From: Candidatus Zhuqueibacterota bacterium
GTDB lineage: Bacteria > Zhuqueibacterota > Zhuqueibacteria > Residuimicrobiales > Krinioviventaceae
Direction of reading: 5' to 3'
DNA length: 35,514 nucleotides
Assembly: GCA_016929295.1 (NCBI GenBank)
Contig: JAFGJB010000039.1
Location: 1-35,514 of the forward strand
Part shown: positions 25,489 through 34,891 of the stretch, piece by piece
Layout of the letters: each line of letters starts with the position of its first letter
Position numbering within the stretch: the stretch's first letter is position 1
The notes under the pieces: generated by a model
What the model was told of the DNA's origin: nothing
The model's database searches: none
Seen by the model: the letters and a program-made list of their open reading frames with translations, nothing else
Position numbers and translations under genes: made by a program

Positions 25489-25846
25489 GTGCGCGCGTTA
25501 TCTCTATCTGTGTTCCGTTCGCAAGACCACCTAATGGCGCCAGCGGCTTGCGCACTCGAATTGTAACCTGCTCTATATCAAATTTACTCAATAAAACATC
25601 AGCCGCCTTTTGGCTCATCGTCTCAATTAAGTAAAAACGTTGATTGACAACAATTTTCTCTATTTCTCGGTAAACCTGCCGCACATCGACCGTATCGCTC
25701 AAAAGGTCCGATGCCACAGCTTTTGATGTGTCCAGCATCATTTCCACATCCACTTCGAATCGCTGGCCATTGGCAATCTCGTGATCCTCGAGACCGTGAT
25801 GCGCATGAAATGTCATGCCCAAAATTGATAGACGATCCTGAGCCAT
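25481..25846 (-). CDS. folB: Dihydroneopterin aldolase
   Basis: FolB, 121 aa, cleaves dihydroneopterin to hydroxymethyl-dihydropterin and glycolaldehyde, the step before FolK. The N-terminal HAHHGLEDHE (14-23) has the substrate-binding glutamate region, and VRKPLAP (98-104) has the catalytic Lys100. AGGAGG lies about 12 nt before the ATG, a slightly long spacing. It is the first gene of the run and has a sigma70-like promoter upstream. With folK it forms a folate pair, which fits the formyl-folate need of PurN and PurH. Confidence 0.95.
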   Translation of the reverse strand: MAQDRLSILGMTFHAHHGLEDHEIANGQRFEVDVEMMLDTSKAVASDLLSDTVDVRQVYREIEKIVVNQRFYLIETMSQKAADVLLSKFDIEQVTIRVRKPLAPLGGLANGTQIEITRARE

Positions 25847-25878
25847 GCTGACGCCATTCCTCCTGCCAAATTAACGCC

Positions 25879-25907
25879 AATATATTAAAATAACGTACGA
25901 TAGTCAA
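25879..25907 (-). promoter_or_regulatory. Sigma70-like promoter of the folB gene run
   Basis: On the minus strand TTGACT (25902-25907) and TATATT (25879-25884) are separated by exactly 17 nt. Transcription would start near 25872, giving a leader of about 25 nt before folB with AGGAGG in it. The match to the sigma70 consensus is 5/6 in each box. It lies in the 209-nt divergent space shared with the giant plus-strand gene; I found no clear promoter for that gene. Confidence 0.7.
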
Positions 25908-26055
25908 GACAAATTCCCCTCCGTAACAATAGGAAAACCAAGGACAAAAGAGCTGTTCGCCATGAACGATGCCGGTTTGTCGCGCAAATCTTGTCTACGC
26001 ATCAGTTTTTTTATTCAGTATTTTATGAGTGCTGCAAAACAAGCCTTTTTATCGA

Positions 26056-29000
26056 ATGAAGGAACAGCTGGTGATTCATCTACTATCGCGACTCTTGATA
26101 GCGCCCCTGCTTTTTCTGACGATGCTTTTTGCTTCGGAAGAGCCGGTTATATTTGACGCCTACCACAAGCCACAGAGGCCGTACGCGCACGTTCAATATG
26201 CGTCCATATCAGTGAGTGAGATGCACCATACGATTTTCACGCCTCCGGCACCTGTGAATTCCGTCGGCAGCGCGCAGCGTCGAATTCATCGGATCGAGAC
26301 ATCATTTTCGACCCGTCAGCTGGTGGGCCGGGTGCGTCTGACTTTAAAACCAGACATGATCAGCAGCGATTCTTTGCGCATAAAAATCGTGCTGCGGGAC
26401 AAGTTCGAATATCAGGTCGTCGATGCAACAGTGACATCCAATCAGTCAGAGTTTGCTTTTGACGGGACTTTTGCCGAATCGATGGAGGTATCCATTGCCG
26501 GCGCACAAGGCGATCAAAATCCCGTTGAAATGATGTCAATCGACCAGATAGTTCTGGCGGCCAAGAGGCGCATTCTGCTGCTGGGGGATTCGATTACCGA
26601 AGTACATTATGACACCACCGGCCAGGTGACGTGGGGATATCGTCACAGGCTGTATCACAAGCTTGTCAATGAATATCCGGATATTGATTTTGTCGGAACC
26701 AGCGGTGATGATCCATATGAAGCGCACTGCGATGGCGGCACGCGCATCAGTGCCTTTTGTCAAAACGGCTCCATGGATGTTCGCAGCCCCATGAACACCC
26801 ATCGTCCGCACATTGTCGCCATACATCTCGGCACCAACGATATCAACAACTATGAAAAACCGGTCGAAACGGCCGAAAACATGCGAAGATTGATCAACTA
26901 TCTGCTGCAATGGCGATATGATGAGAATGGCGCCGCTCTGGACGAGAACATTCGGTTGCAGCATATAATCGTTTCGCTCGTCATTCCGGCAAAATACCGG
27001 GACGAATTGAGCATCGAGACAAATCGATATCTCGCTCTGGTCGTCGACGATTTTGTCGCTGGACGGGAGACGGGCCGGCCGGAACCGGTTATTATCACGG
27101 ACCATTTCAGTCGTTTTCGAGAATGGCCCACTTTTCATCAATTGATGTGGGACAGGCTTCACCCGAATAATTCCGGTCATGAGGTCATGGCCGCCACATA
27201 TTTTAGAACATTCGCCACAATCTTGTCAGAACAAGCGGATCGCACCTGGTTTACGGATATCAGCTTTCAGGCCAATATCATCGGCACGGATTACAATTAT
27301 ATTGACAACAGCACAACCGAATTTCTCAACCAGGGTGTCGCCGTTGCGGATGTGACGGGTGACGGACAGGATGACATCTATTTCACCCGAACAGATTATG
27401 GAAACAACAAATCCCACGATGAGCTGTACATCTGGCATCCATCATTCCCCTATGTCAACAGAACGGATGATTTCAAGATCATGGATAACGGCGGCAGTCG
27501 CGGTGCAGTTTTTGTCGATATTGATAACGACGGCGACTTTGATCTGTTCAACGGCAACTCTCCGGGGCCGAATGCGCTCTATGAGAATCAAAACGACAAT
27601 GGCTTCATCCGCCTCACCCACGCCGGCATTGAAGAGATAAACGCCCTCACCGTGGGAGTGACCGCTTTTGACGCTGATAATGACGGCGATATGGATCTGC
27701 TGGCGGTCAATTCAAAGAGCGTCAATGAATTTTATCGCAATGACGGCCCGGGTCGATTCACGCCGGTTGAAAGTGAATTGCGCGACCTCGCCGGTGCAAG
27801 CTTTTCCAACTATATGGCGGCGCCCGCCGATTTTGACAACGACGGGGATACCGACATCTTTATGACCTACAGGGACGCAGCCGGCAAATTGTTTGCCAAT
27901 GACGGCGCCGGCAACTTTGTCGATGTCACCTCCCAGGCCGGACTCTATTACAATGGCCGAACCAATGGCGCTTCATGGACCGATCTTGATCTGGATGGTG
28001 ATCTCGATCTCGTGCTCACAGAATCACGGGTGTCAGAAAGCAGCGCCAAATTTCTGCGCTTGTACGAAAACAATGGCGATGGCGCCTTTTCCGATAATAC
28101 ATCTCAATTCAATATACCTGTCGATGGATTTTCCACCATCATCGCAGATTTCAATAACGACGGATTCGATGACATCATCACAGCATTTGAAAAGGAACAG
28201 TGCGAATTCTGGCAAAACCGCGGCAACTGGGCTTTTGAAAAAATATCCGAAACAGGCGCCGATATCCATGGCAGCGATGTCCGCGGCGCCGCTGTTCTGG
28301 ACTATGATGACGACGGCGATGTCGACATTCTGATGGCACGCTCGGATATGCTGAATGTGATGCTGCGCAATAACTATTCCCGCAACGAGCATTATCTCAA
28401 GGCGAAGGCCAATGGTCCCGGCGGAACCAAAGGCGGATTTGGCACCAGAATATGGTTATATGAGACGGGTCATCTCCATGACCCAAACTATCTGGTCGGG
28501 CACCGCGAAATCGTCTCCACCAGCGGCCATATTTCACAGTCGTCGCCAACTCTGCACTTTGGCCTGGGTTTCCATTCGTCCGTCGATGTGCTGGCACGCT
28601 TTACCGATGGATCATTTCTCTCGCAACGCGCCATTCCCGCCAACCGGACGATCATCGTCGAACCGCTCGCAAGTGTCGCAGGAGAGCCGGCGCGCATATC
28701 CTATCACGCCGGCGGCGATCAACAGGCGCCCGTCGGTGAGCTTTTGCCCCATCCCCTTGAAGTGCAGGTCATGGATGAAAACAGTGCGGGCGTCCCTGGC
28801 GTGACTGTGCCATTCAGGGTGACGCAAGGCGCAGCGCAGTTGTTGCTGCCAAACACCACAGCGGATAAAATATCGCTCGAAGCGGAAAATGGACAATTTC
28901 GCGCACCACTTTTCCGCGCGAACGCGGGCGATGCGGCCGGCGGCGCCTATGTTTTTGCCCATGCTTTTGTGCCGGGCGACGGCTCGTCCATCGTATGGCA

Positions 29001-32000
29001 AAAAGAGGTGAATACAACCGCCGATTATTTTCTATGGTTGCGACTTGCCAACAGCAGCGGAACGAGCCAAATAATATCGCTGACCATTGACGGCGTCCTC
29101 CGCAATGCCAGTGCGGCTGCGGATCCCATGTGGCGGTGGCTGAGAGTCAGCAGCGACAATGGCTATAGATTACAGGCCGGCGCCCATGCGTTTGAAATCA
29201 GGGCGAATATCCCCGGCATGCAAATCGACAAGCTTTTGCTCGTACGCGATGGTGACTATGCACCTGTCGGCCTGGAAGAACGCGCCGATGCGCCGGATGT
29301 CACGGACTCGCAGGGCATAGCGCGCCGATCTGTTCAATTGGGAACGCGCGCCGAAGAGATACTTGTCGAAGCATCCCTGCAAGTGGAGGGTCAACCTCTG
29401 CCCGACAGCCCGGTGATCTTTCATCTCAAGGCCGTTCCAGGTCCGGCGGCCAGGCTCGACAAAACATCCGGCGATGAGCAGACGGGCGCCCCGGGCGTCG
29501 AGCTACCACAACCGTTCGTGGTGACCGCTTATGATGTTCTGGACAATCCGGTTCCGCAGACGCTGGTCACATTTTCGTCTTTGTGCGGACGTTTGCAGCC
29601 CTCTTCAAGCATGCTGACGGATGAAATCGGACGCGCAGCGGTACGCTATACGCCGGACGGCTCATCCAGTCGCCAAAAAATCGAAGCAAAAATCGACGGC
29701 ATTTCTCCGGTCAGTTTTACAACCTTTGTGACCGGCGTCGCTGTCAAACTGGAGCTGTTATCGCAAGCTCATGACAGTGGCACGGTCATGCAGCCGCTGA
29801 GCGCCCCCATCCGCGTCAGAGTCATGGTCGATTCGCTGAAAAACGAGCCGGCTATCGGTTACCCCGTCGAATTCACGACGGCAAATAAAGGCGGCCGGCT
29901 GGCCGCCTCGAACGTGAGCAGCTCGGACAGCACGCTCGTCGTCGAGACCGATGAGAATGGCATCGCTCAGGCATACTGGCGACTGGGTGAAAAAAGCGGG
30001 ACGCAAACTCTCATTGTGAATGCGGGGAATATCTCCGGTTCCCCACGCCTGGTGACGGCGCTCGCCCACCCGGCTTCTCCTGCTCTCCTCTTGCTGGTGA
30101 GCGGCAATGAACAGAGCGGCGCCGTTGGCAGCCGTCTCGATAAAGCGTTTCAGGTGCGCGTCACAGATCTCTATCGCAATCCGGTCGCAGACATGCAGGT
30201 CAGATTCACCTCGACGTTTGATGGTACGCTCGAAGGATCGTCATCAACGATGAAAAGGACGAACGTCTTGGGCGAGGCATCGTGCTTTTATACGTTTGGT
30301 TCGACTTCCGGGTATGCCCACGTTGCGAGAGTCGAGGCTTATGACAAGGATCGCCGTATCGGCTCGCCCGTCGATTTTTACGCCACCGCGTTGCCCGGCA
30401 GCGCGGCAACGAGCGCCATCCATGCGGGTGACAAGCAGATCGGAACCGTTGACACCGACGCACCGCATCCGCTGGCGATCATCGTCAAAGATGAATTCGG
30501 CAATCCGGCGGCCGCCAGTGTGACATTCACGGCAATTGACGGCGGCCTGTTTGCAGGCCAGGAGTCGGTCAGCATTCTGACCGAGGCGGACGGCATCGCA
30601 TCCGCGGTCTATCGCATTGGCAAAACGGCCGGGCGGCAGAGAGTGCGAGCGGATTGTCCGGGTCTTTCACCATCGCATCACCTGTTTCTCATTCAAGCGC
30701 TGCCCGCTGATCCGACGAAAATAAGCGACATCTCGGGAAATCATCAAACCGGCAGCAGAAACACCAGATTGCCCACGCCTCTGGTCGTTCGCATCACCGA
30801 TCGTTATGGCAATGGCGTGATTGGTTTTCCCGTCACATTCACCGTCAGCAGTGACAATGGCTCACTTGGCGGCAAGCGCGAAATCGCAGTGTCCACTGAC
30901 TCGTCCGGCTACAGTTCCGCCCAGCTGACACTCGGCGATGAGCTCGGCGAAGACACCAACATTGTTCAGGCTGCCGGCAATTATAATGGCCTGCCTCTCA
31001 GGAACAGCCCGATCATTTTCTATGCGTCCGCGCACGTTGGGCAACCGCATGCCATGTATGTGCTATCGGATACCACTCATCTGTTTGGCGCTGCGAATCA
31101 CGAATTGCCACAACCCATCATGGTGAAAATTGCCGACAAAGATGGTCAGGCCATCGCTGACTTTACCGTTCAATGCCGCATCAGCGACGGCTCCGGCTAT
31201 TTTCAAGAGAATGGCAAAAAATCAATCGACCTGAAAACAGATGCCGATGGCCTGGTGAGCATCCGCTGGGTGCTCGGCGGACTGGGCGAACAGCAGCGCT
31301 TGATCATCATAGCGATAGATGAGGGCAAACACCTGGCAAACTCGCCGTTGACAATCTCGGCGAGCACCGTGTCTTCAACAGCCAAAGAACTCGTCATTAT
31401 CTCCGGAGACAATCAGTCGGGTGCGCGCGGCGAAGCGCTGAAAAATCCGTTCGTCGTCAAAATAGTTGACACTTTTGACGACCCGGTGAGCGGTCATACG
31501 GTCTTTTTTCGTGTCGCAAAAGGCGACGGTTCATTCATCGCTTCGGGCACACCGAGCTATGCCATGAAAACAGACGCACAGGGTACAGCGGCGGCATTTT
31601 TCCGCCTTGGGCAAGCCGCTGGCTACAAGGCGTATGAAATTGTGCTCCGTTCTTTCAGCGAGAGCGGCTTTGAATTATTCAACTCCCCTGACACAATTTA
31701 TGTGCATGGCACAGCTCGCGATTTGCTCATCGTCGCCGGCAATGAGCAGTCGCAGACGGTCAATGGCACGCTGGCGCCATTGCGGGTGCGGCTGGTGGAA
31801 AATAGCCAGGGCATAGCCGGCGAGGCCATCATATTCGAGCTGATGCAAGGCGATGCAGCATTCATCGATTCACCGGATCAAAAGACCGATGCCGACGGAT
31901 ATGCGCAGATCAATGTCAGATTGGGCGCACAAGCCGGAGAGATTAAAATCCGTGCGATGGCGCCCGCCTTTTCTGCAAGCGTCACTTTTACTAGTCGAGG

Positions 32001-33432
32001 GCTGCCGGACAAGCCATCCGCGCTGCGCAAAATCAGCGGCGACGAGCAAACCGGCATCGCGCATCATCCGCTGAATCAAAAGATCGCGGTACAATTGACA
32101 GATCAATATGGAAACGGCATTACGGCTCACGTCGTTCGATTCGAATTGCAGGCGGGGCATGGCGTCATCACGCCGACCAGTCACCTCGAGACCGATGCCA
32201 ACGGCTTTGTCCATGCCGGCTGGCATCTGGGTTCGGTCACACCGCGGCAATCTGTGTTGGTGAAATCGGCAAGCGAGGACGCCACGTTCACAGCGCACGT
32301 CCTGGAGAATCAGTCGCCGGTTATATCCACAGCGGACAGCTTTTTCACTGCTGAAAATGAAAAATTGCAGTTGCTGCTTCCGGTCATGGATGCCGAGCAC
32401 GATTCGCTCGCGATTGTCATGCAGAATGGGCCAAATGGAGCGATCTTTAATCCGGTGACAGCCATGTTTTCCTGGACGCCATCATACGAGCAAGCGGGTC
32501 TGCATTGGGCAACCTTTCAAGCCAGAGACATATTCGGCGCGGCGAGTACAAAGTCAATAAAAATCAGAGTTGAAAACTCGAATCGTCCGCCAACCATTGC
32601 CGCAGAACAATGCCGACCTCTTGGGCGACGACTCGGCAAAATCAAAATTCCAGCAATCGTCGATTTTTACGTGCACGCAACGGATCCGGACGGTGATATC
32701 CTGCACTATATCTGGCAGGTGAATGGCATCGCCAGGAGTGCATCGAAAAACTATCGACTCAGCACGCAGTCGACGGGATCGGGTCCTGTCACAGTAAAGG
32801 CTCTGGTGTTTGATCAGCAGGATACTGTCGCATCATCGTGGACACTGGAAGTTGTGACGGCCGTCGAGCTCAAATCTTTCAGCGCCATACACGCGCCTTA
32901 CACCGGCATCAAGCTGACCTGGGAGTCGCGTTACGAATGGGATAATGCCGGTTTTTACGTTTTGCGCGCTGCACAACAGGGAGATCCATACGAAGCGGTC
33001 AGCTATTTCATTGAATCGCGGGCGAACGGCAAGTACGATTTCATCGACCGGGACATTGAAGCGGGGATCAGCTATTTTTATCGAATACAGGATGTGCAAT
33101 CGAATGGCGCCAGGCACGAAAGTGAGATCATCCAAATAGCCGCGCCATTGCCAAAACAGTTCGCGCTGCACCAAAATTACCCGAATCCGTTCAATCCGGC
33201 GACAAGCCTGCTATTTGATATTGCGGAACCATGCCCTGGCTCGCTGGTCATCTATGATATACTTGGGCGCAAGGTTCGCACATTAATCGAAGGGGATCTT
33301 GCACCGGGATTTCACAAGATTGAATGGGATGGCGCGAACGAGTACGGGAAAACCGTGGCATCCGGTCTGTATCATGCCGTTCTGCATACGGAGAAAGGGC
33401 AGTTTGTGAAAAAGATGGCAATGGTGCGTTAG
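26056..33432 (+). CDS. Giant secreted multidomain protein: SGNH hydrolase, FG-GAP/ASPIC, CBM-like, Ig-like repeats, T9SS tail
   Basis: 2,458 aa, the only plus-strand gene. Signal peptide: about 1-26. An SGNH/GDSL hydrolase domain (about 165-395) has GDSIT with Ser179, GTND at 259-262, and Asp366/His369 in DRLHPN. FG-GAP/VCBS repeats with calcium-loop-like DxDNDGDxD motifs cover about 400-775, followed by an ASPIC/UnbV domain (about 779-869, ending with LHFGLG). About ten Big-1-like Ig repeats (about 882-2082) mostly start SG(D/N)xQxG. A CBM6/35-like domain (about 942-1065) is nested in the first. Then come cadherin-like, PKD-like and fibronectin-like segments and a type A sorting domain with QNYPNPFNP (about 2367-2458). 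Likely exported by type IX secretion. The start could also be GTG at 26029; neither has a good ribosome binding site. Substrate unknown. Confidence 0.9.
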   Translation: MKEQLVIHLLSRLLIAPLLFLTMLFASEEPVIFDAYHKPQRPYAHVQYASISVSEMHHTIFTPPAPVNSVGSAQRRIHRIETSFSTRQLVGRVRLTLKPDMISSDSLRIKIVLRDKFEYQVVDATVTSNQSEFAFDGTFAESMEVSIAGAQGDQNPVEMMSIDQIVLAAKRRILLLGDSITEVHYDTTGQVTWGYRHRLYHKLVNEYPDIDFVGTSGDDPYEAHCDGGTRISAFCQNGSMDVRSPMNTHRPHIVAIHLGTNDINNYEKPVETAENMRRLINYLLQWRYDENGAALDENIRLQHIIVSLVIPAKYRDELSIETNRYLALVVDDFVAGRETGRPEPVIITDHFSRFREWPTFHQLMWDRLHPNNSGHEVMAATYFRTFATILSEQADRTWFTDISFQANIIGTDYNYIDNSTTEFLNQGVAVADVTGDGQDDIYFTRTDYGNNKSHDELYIWHPSFPYVNRTDDFKIMDNGGSRGAVFVDIDNDGDFDLFNGNSPGPNALYENQNDNGFIRLTHAGIEEINALTVGVTAFDADNDGDMDLLAVNSKSVNEFYRNDGPGRFTPVESELRDLAGASFSNYMAAPADFDNDGDTDIFMTYRDAAGKLFANDGAGNFVDVTSQAGLYYNGRTNGASWTDLDLDGDLDLVLTESRVSESSAKFLRLYENNGDGAFSDNTSQFNIPVDGFSTIIADFNNDGFDDIITAFEKEQCEFWQNRGNWAFEKISETGADIHGSDVRGAAVLDYDDDGDVDILMARSDMLNVMLRNNYSRNEHYLKAKANGPGGTKGGFGTRIWLYETGHLHDPNYLVGHREIVSTSGHISQSSPTLHFGLGFHSSVDVLARFTDGSFLSQRAIPANRTIIVEPLASVAGEPARISYHAGGDQQAPVGELLPHPLEVQVMDENSAGVPGVTVPFRVTQGAAQLLLPNTTADKISLEAENGQFRAPLFRANAGDAAGGAYVFAHAFVPGDGSSIVWQKEVNTTADYFLWLRLANSSGTSQIISLTIDGVLRNASAAADPMWRWLRVSSDNGYRLQAGAHAFEIRANIPGMQIDKLLLVRDGDYAPVGLEERADAPDVTDSQGIARRSVQLGTRAEEILVEASLQVEGQPLPDSPVIFHLKAVPGPAARLDKTSGDEQTGAPGVELPQPFVVTAYDVLDNPVPQTLVTFSSLCGRLQPSSSMLTDEIGRAAVRYTPDGSSSRQKIEAKIDGISPVSFTTFVTGVAVKLELLSQAHDSGTVMQPLSAPIRVRVMVDSLKNEPAIGYPVEFTTANKGGRLAASNVSSSDSTLVVETDENGIAQAYWRLGEKSGTQTLIVNAGNISGSPRLVTALAHPASPALLLLVSGNEQSGAVGSRLDKAFQVRVTDLYRNPVADMQVRFTSTFDGTLEGSSSTMKRTNVLGEASCFYTFGSTSGYAHVARVEAYDKDRRIGSPVDFYATALPGSAATSAIHAGDKQIGTVDTDAPHPLAIIVKDEFGNPAAASVTFTAIDGGLFAGQESVSILTEADGIASAVYRIGKTAGRQRVRADCPGLSPSHHLFLIQALPADPTKISDISGNHQTGSRNTRLPTPLVVRITDRYGNGVIGFPVTFTVSSDNGSLGGKREIAVSTDSSGYSSAQLTLGDELGEDTNIVQAAGNYNGLPLRNSPIIFYASAHVGQPHAMYVLSDTTHLFGAANHELPQPIMVKIADKDGQAIADFTVQCRISDGSGYFQENGKKSIDLKTDADGLVSIRWVLGGLGEQQRLIIIAIDEGKHLANSPLTISASTVSSTAKELVIISGDNQSGARGEALKNPFVVKIVDTFDDPVSGHTVFFRVAKGDGSFIASGTPSYAMKTDAQGTAAAFFRLGQAAGYKAYEIVLRSFSESGFELFNSPDTIYVHGTARDLLIVAGNEQSQTVNGTLAPLRVRLVENSQGIAGEAIIFELMQGDAAFIDSPDQKTDADGYAQINVRLGAQAGEIKIRAMAPAFSASVTFTSRGLPDKPSALRKISGDEQTGIAHHPLNQKIAVQLTDQYGNGITAHVVRFELQAGHGVITPTSHLETDANGFVHAGWHLGSVTPRQSVLVKSASEDATFTAHVLENQSPVISTADSFFTAENEKLQLLLPVMDAEHDSLAIVMQNGPNGAIFNPVTAMFSWTPSYEQAGLHWATFQARDIFGAASTKSIKIRVENSNRPPTIAAEQCRPLGRRLGKIKIPAIVDFYVHATDPDGDILHYIWQVNGIARSASKNYRLSTQSTGSGPVTVKALVFDQQDTVASSWTLEVVTAVELKSFSAIHAPYTGIKLTWESRYEWDNAGFYVLRAAQQGDPYEAVSYFIESRANGKYDFIDRDIEAGISYFYRIQDVQSNGARHESEIIQIAAPLPKQFALHQNYPNPFNPATSLLFDIAEPCPGSLVIYDILGRKVRTLIEGDLAPGFHKIEWDGANEYGKTVASGLYHAVLHTEKGQFVKKMAMVR

Positions 33433-33451
33433 GGGTGTCGCTGATCGATCA

Positions 33452-34882
33452 TCACATCTTGCGCAAGCGAAAACTGAATCTCGATCCCACGCCGATCTCA
33501 CTCTCCACGAACACTTGGCTGTGATGCGCTTCAATGATATGTTTGACGATGGCGAGCCCAAGTCCCGTGCCGCCGACAGTGCGTGACCGTTCCTTGTCAA
33601 CCCGGTAAAAGCGTTCGAAAATTCGCGACAGATGTTCCTCCTCAATACCGCGTCCACTATCTGCAACATAAATTTCAACCTTGTTTGAGCGGACGACATA
33701 GCCCACCTCCACCCGGCCATCGATCCTGTTATAGCGGATGGCATTCATCACCAGGTTCAACATCACCTGATTGAGCCTGTCGCGGTCGCCGAGAACCAGG
33801 ACGTTTTCATTGAGATCATTGACCATGCGCAAGTCGACAGAATGCTCGGCCGCGGTTTCCTGCAAATCCAGGACAATTTTACGTAACCAGGCATGCACAT
33901 CGAACGGGCTGAAAGTCATCTGCATTTCGCCGGATTCAATACGCGAAATATCGATGAGATCGGTGAGCAAACTATTCAGTCGCACGGCCTGGCGATAGGC
34001 TTTTTTAATGAATTTTGCTTTTTTTTCGGCCTGCGGATTCTGCATCAACGTCTCCAGATATCCCTGCAGCGAAAAAATCGGCGTTCTTAGCTCATGCGAG
34101 ACATTGCCGAGAAATTGACTCCGCATCTGTTCGAGCTTTTTCATGCGCACTAGGTCATTCTTGATCCTGTCCAGCATATCATTCAAAAGAGTGGCCAGCT
34201 CGCTGATTTCATCATTGCCGGCGACGCTGAAACGCGCATCATAATTGCCGGCTTTGATCTTTTCAGCCACGATCGAAAGCTGATGAAACGGATCGGTGAG
34301 GCGGCTGGCAGTGAGGTAGCTGAGGACAGCGATGAGGATGAGCGCCATTCCGCCGCTCAACATGATCTTCCAGCGCAAAGTGCCGAGGACCGCCGCAATT
34401 TCCTCCAGTGGCAACGCCAGGCGGACAAACCTGACAGTCGAGGTTTCAAGATCGCACAATTTAGCTGCGTAAAACATGGAGTGGTGGAGCGTGGCGCTTG
34501 TGCGCTCATTTTGACCTATTCCTTTTGCCAGGGCCATCTGAACTTCAGCCCTTGTCAGGTGGTTCTCCAAAAAAGGCAGAGAATCCGCGGCCACCTCAGA
34601 ATCAAAAATGACGGCCCCCAGCGAGTCAATCAACGTCAAGCGTAGTCCTGAACGCTGCGCATAGTGGGTCAGGTAGCTGTAATCATCTCGCTGCTGAAAA
34701 TCCAAATTCAGTGTCTCGAGCAGGTATTCGACCTGATTCAGCTGAATGATCATTTGATCGAAAATGCGCTCTTTGTAGTATCTTTGGATCTCCAGGGTGG
34801 AAATGATGCTCGCAGTGAGGGTGGCGAAGAACAGCAACGACAGGACAAGAAGGATTATCTTTTTTCGCAGCGTCATATTCAT
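33452..34882 (-). CDS. Membrane sensor histidine kinase (PhoR/ResE type)
   Basis: A 476-aa sensor kinase. Two membrane segments (about 6-30 and 171-194) flank an extracytoplasmic sensor region of about 140 residues. A HAMP domain (about 193-245) leads to HisKA with the phospho-acceptor His263 in NVSHELRTP. The ATP-binding domain has NAIRYN (N box), DSGRGI (G1), FERFYRVD (F box) and GGTGLGLAIV (G2). All are intact. The frame opens at TTG 34891, but ATG at 34882 is preferred. It starts 9 nt after the regulator gene and converges on the giant gene, with only 19 nt between the two stops. The signal sensed is unknown. Confidence 0.93.
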   Translation of the reverse strand: MNMTLRKKIILLVLSLLFFATLTASIISTLEIQRYYKERIFDQMIIQLNQVEYLLETLNLDFQQRDDYSYLTHYAQRSGLRLTLIDSLGAVIFDSEVAADSLPFLENHLTRAEVQMALAKGIGQNERTSATLHHSMFYAAKLCDLETSTVRFVRLALPLEEIAAVLGTLRWKIMLSGGMALILIAVLSYLTASRLTDPFHQLSIVAEKIKAGNYDARFSVAGNDEISELATLLNDMLDRIKNDLVRMKKLEQMRSQFLGNVSHELRTPIFSLQGYLETLMQNPQAEKKAKFIKKAYRQAVRLNSLLTDLIDISRIESGEMQMTFSPFDVHAWLRKIVLDLQETAAEHSVDLRMVNDLNENVLVLGDRDRLNQVMLNLVMNAIRYNRIDGRVEVGYVVRSNKVEIYVADSGRGIEEEHLSRIFERFYRVDKERSRTVGGTGLGLAIVKHIIEAHHSQVFVESEIGVGSRFSFRLRKM

Positions 34883-34891
34883 TGGCAACAA

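Noticed and set aside
25962-26156. Short plus-strand frame of 64 codons just before the giant gene
   Set aside because: It overlaps the start and signal peptide of the giant protein in another frame and has no ribosome binding site or recognisable content.
29437-32300. The Ig-like repeats of the giant gene as a possible DNA-level tandem array
   Set aside because: The repeats are similar only at protein level (SG-x-x-Q-x-G starts); the DNA has diverged, so no recent amplification is visible.
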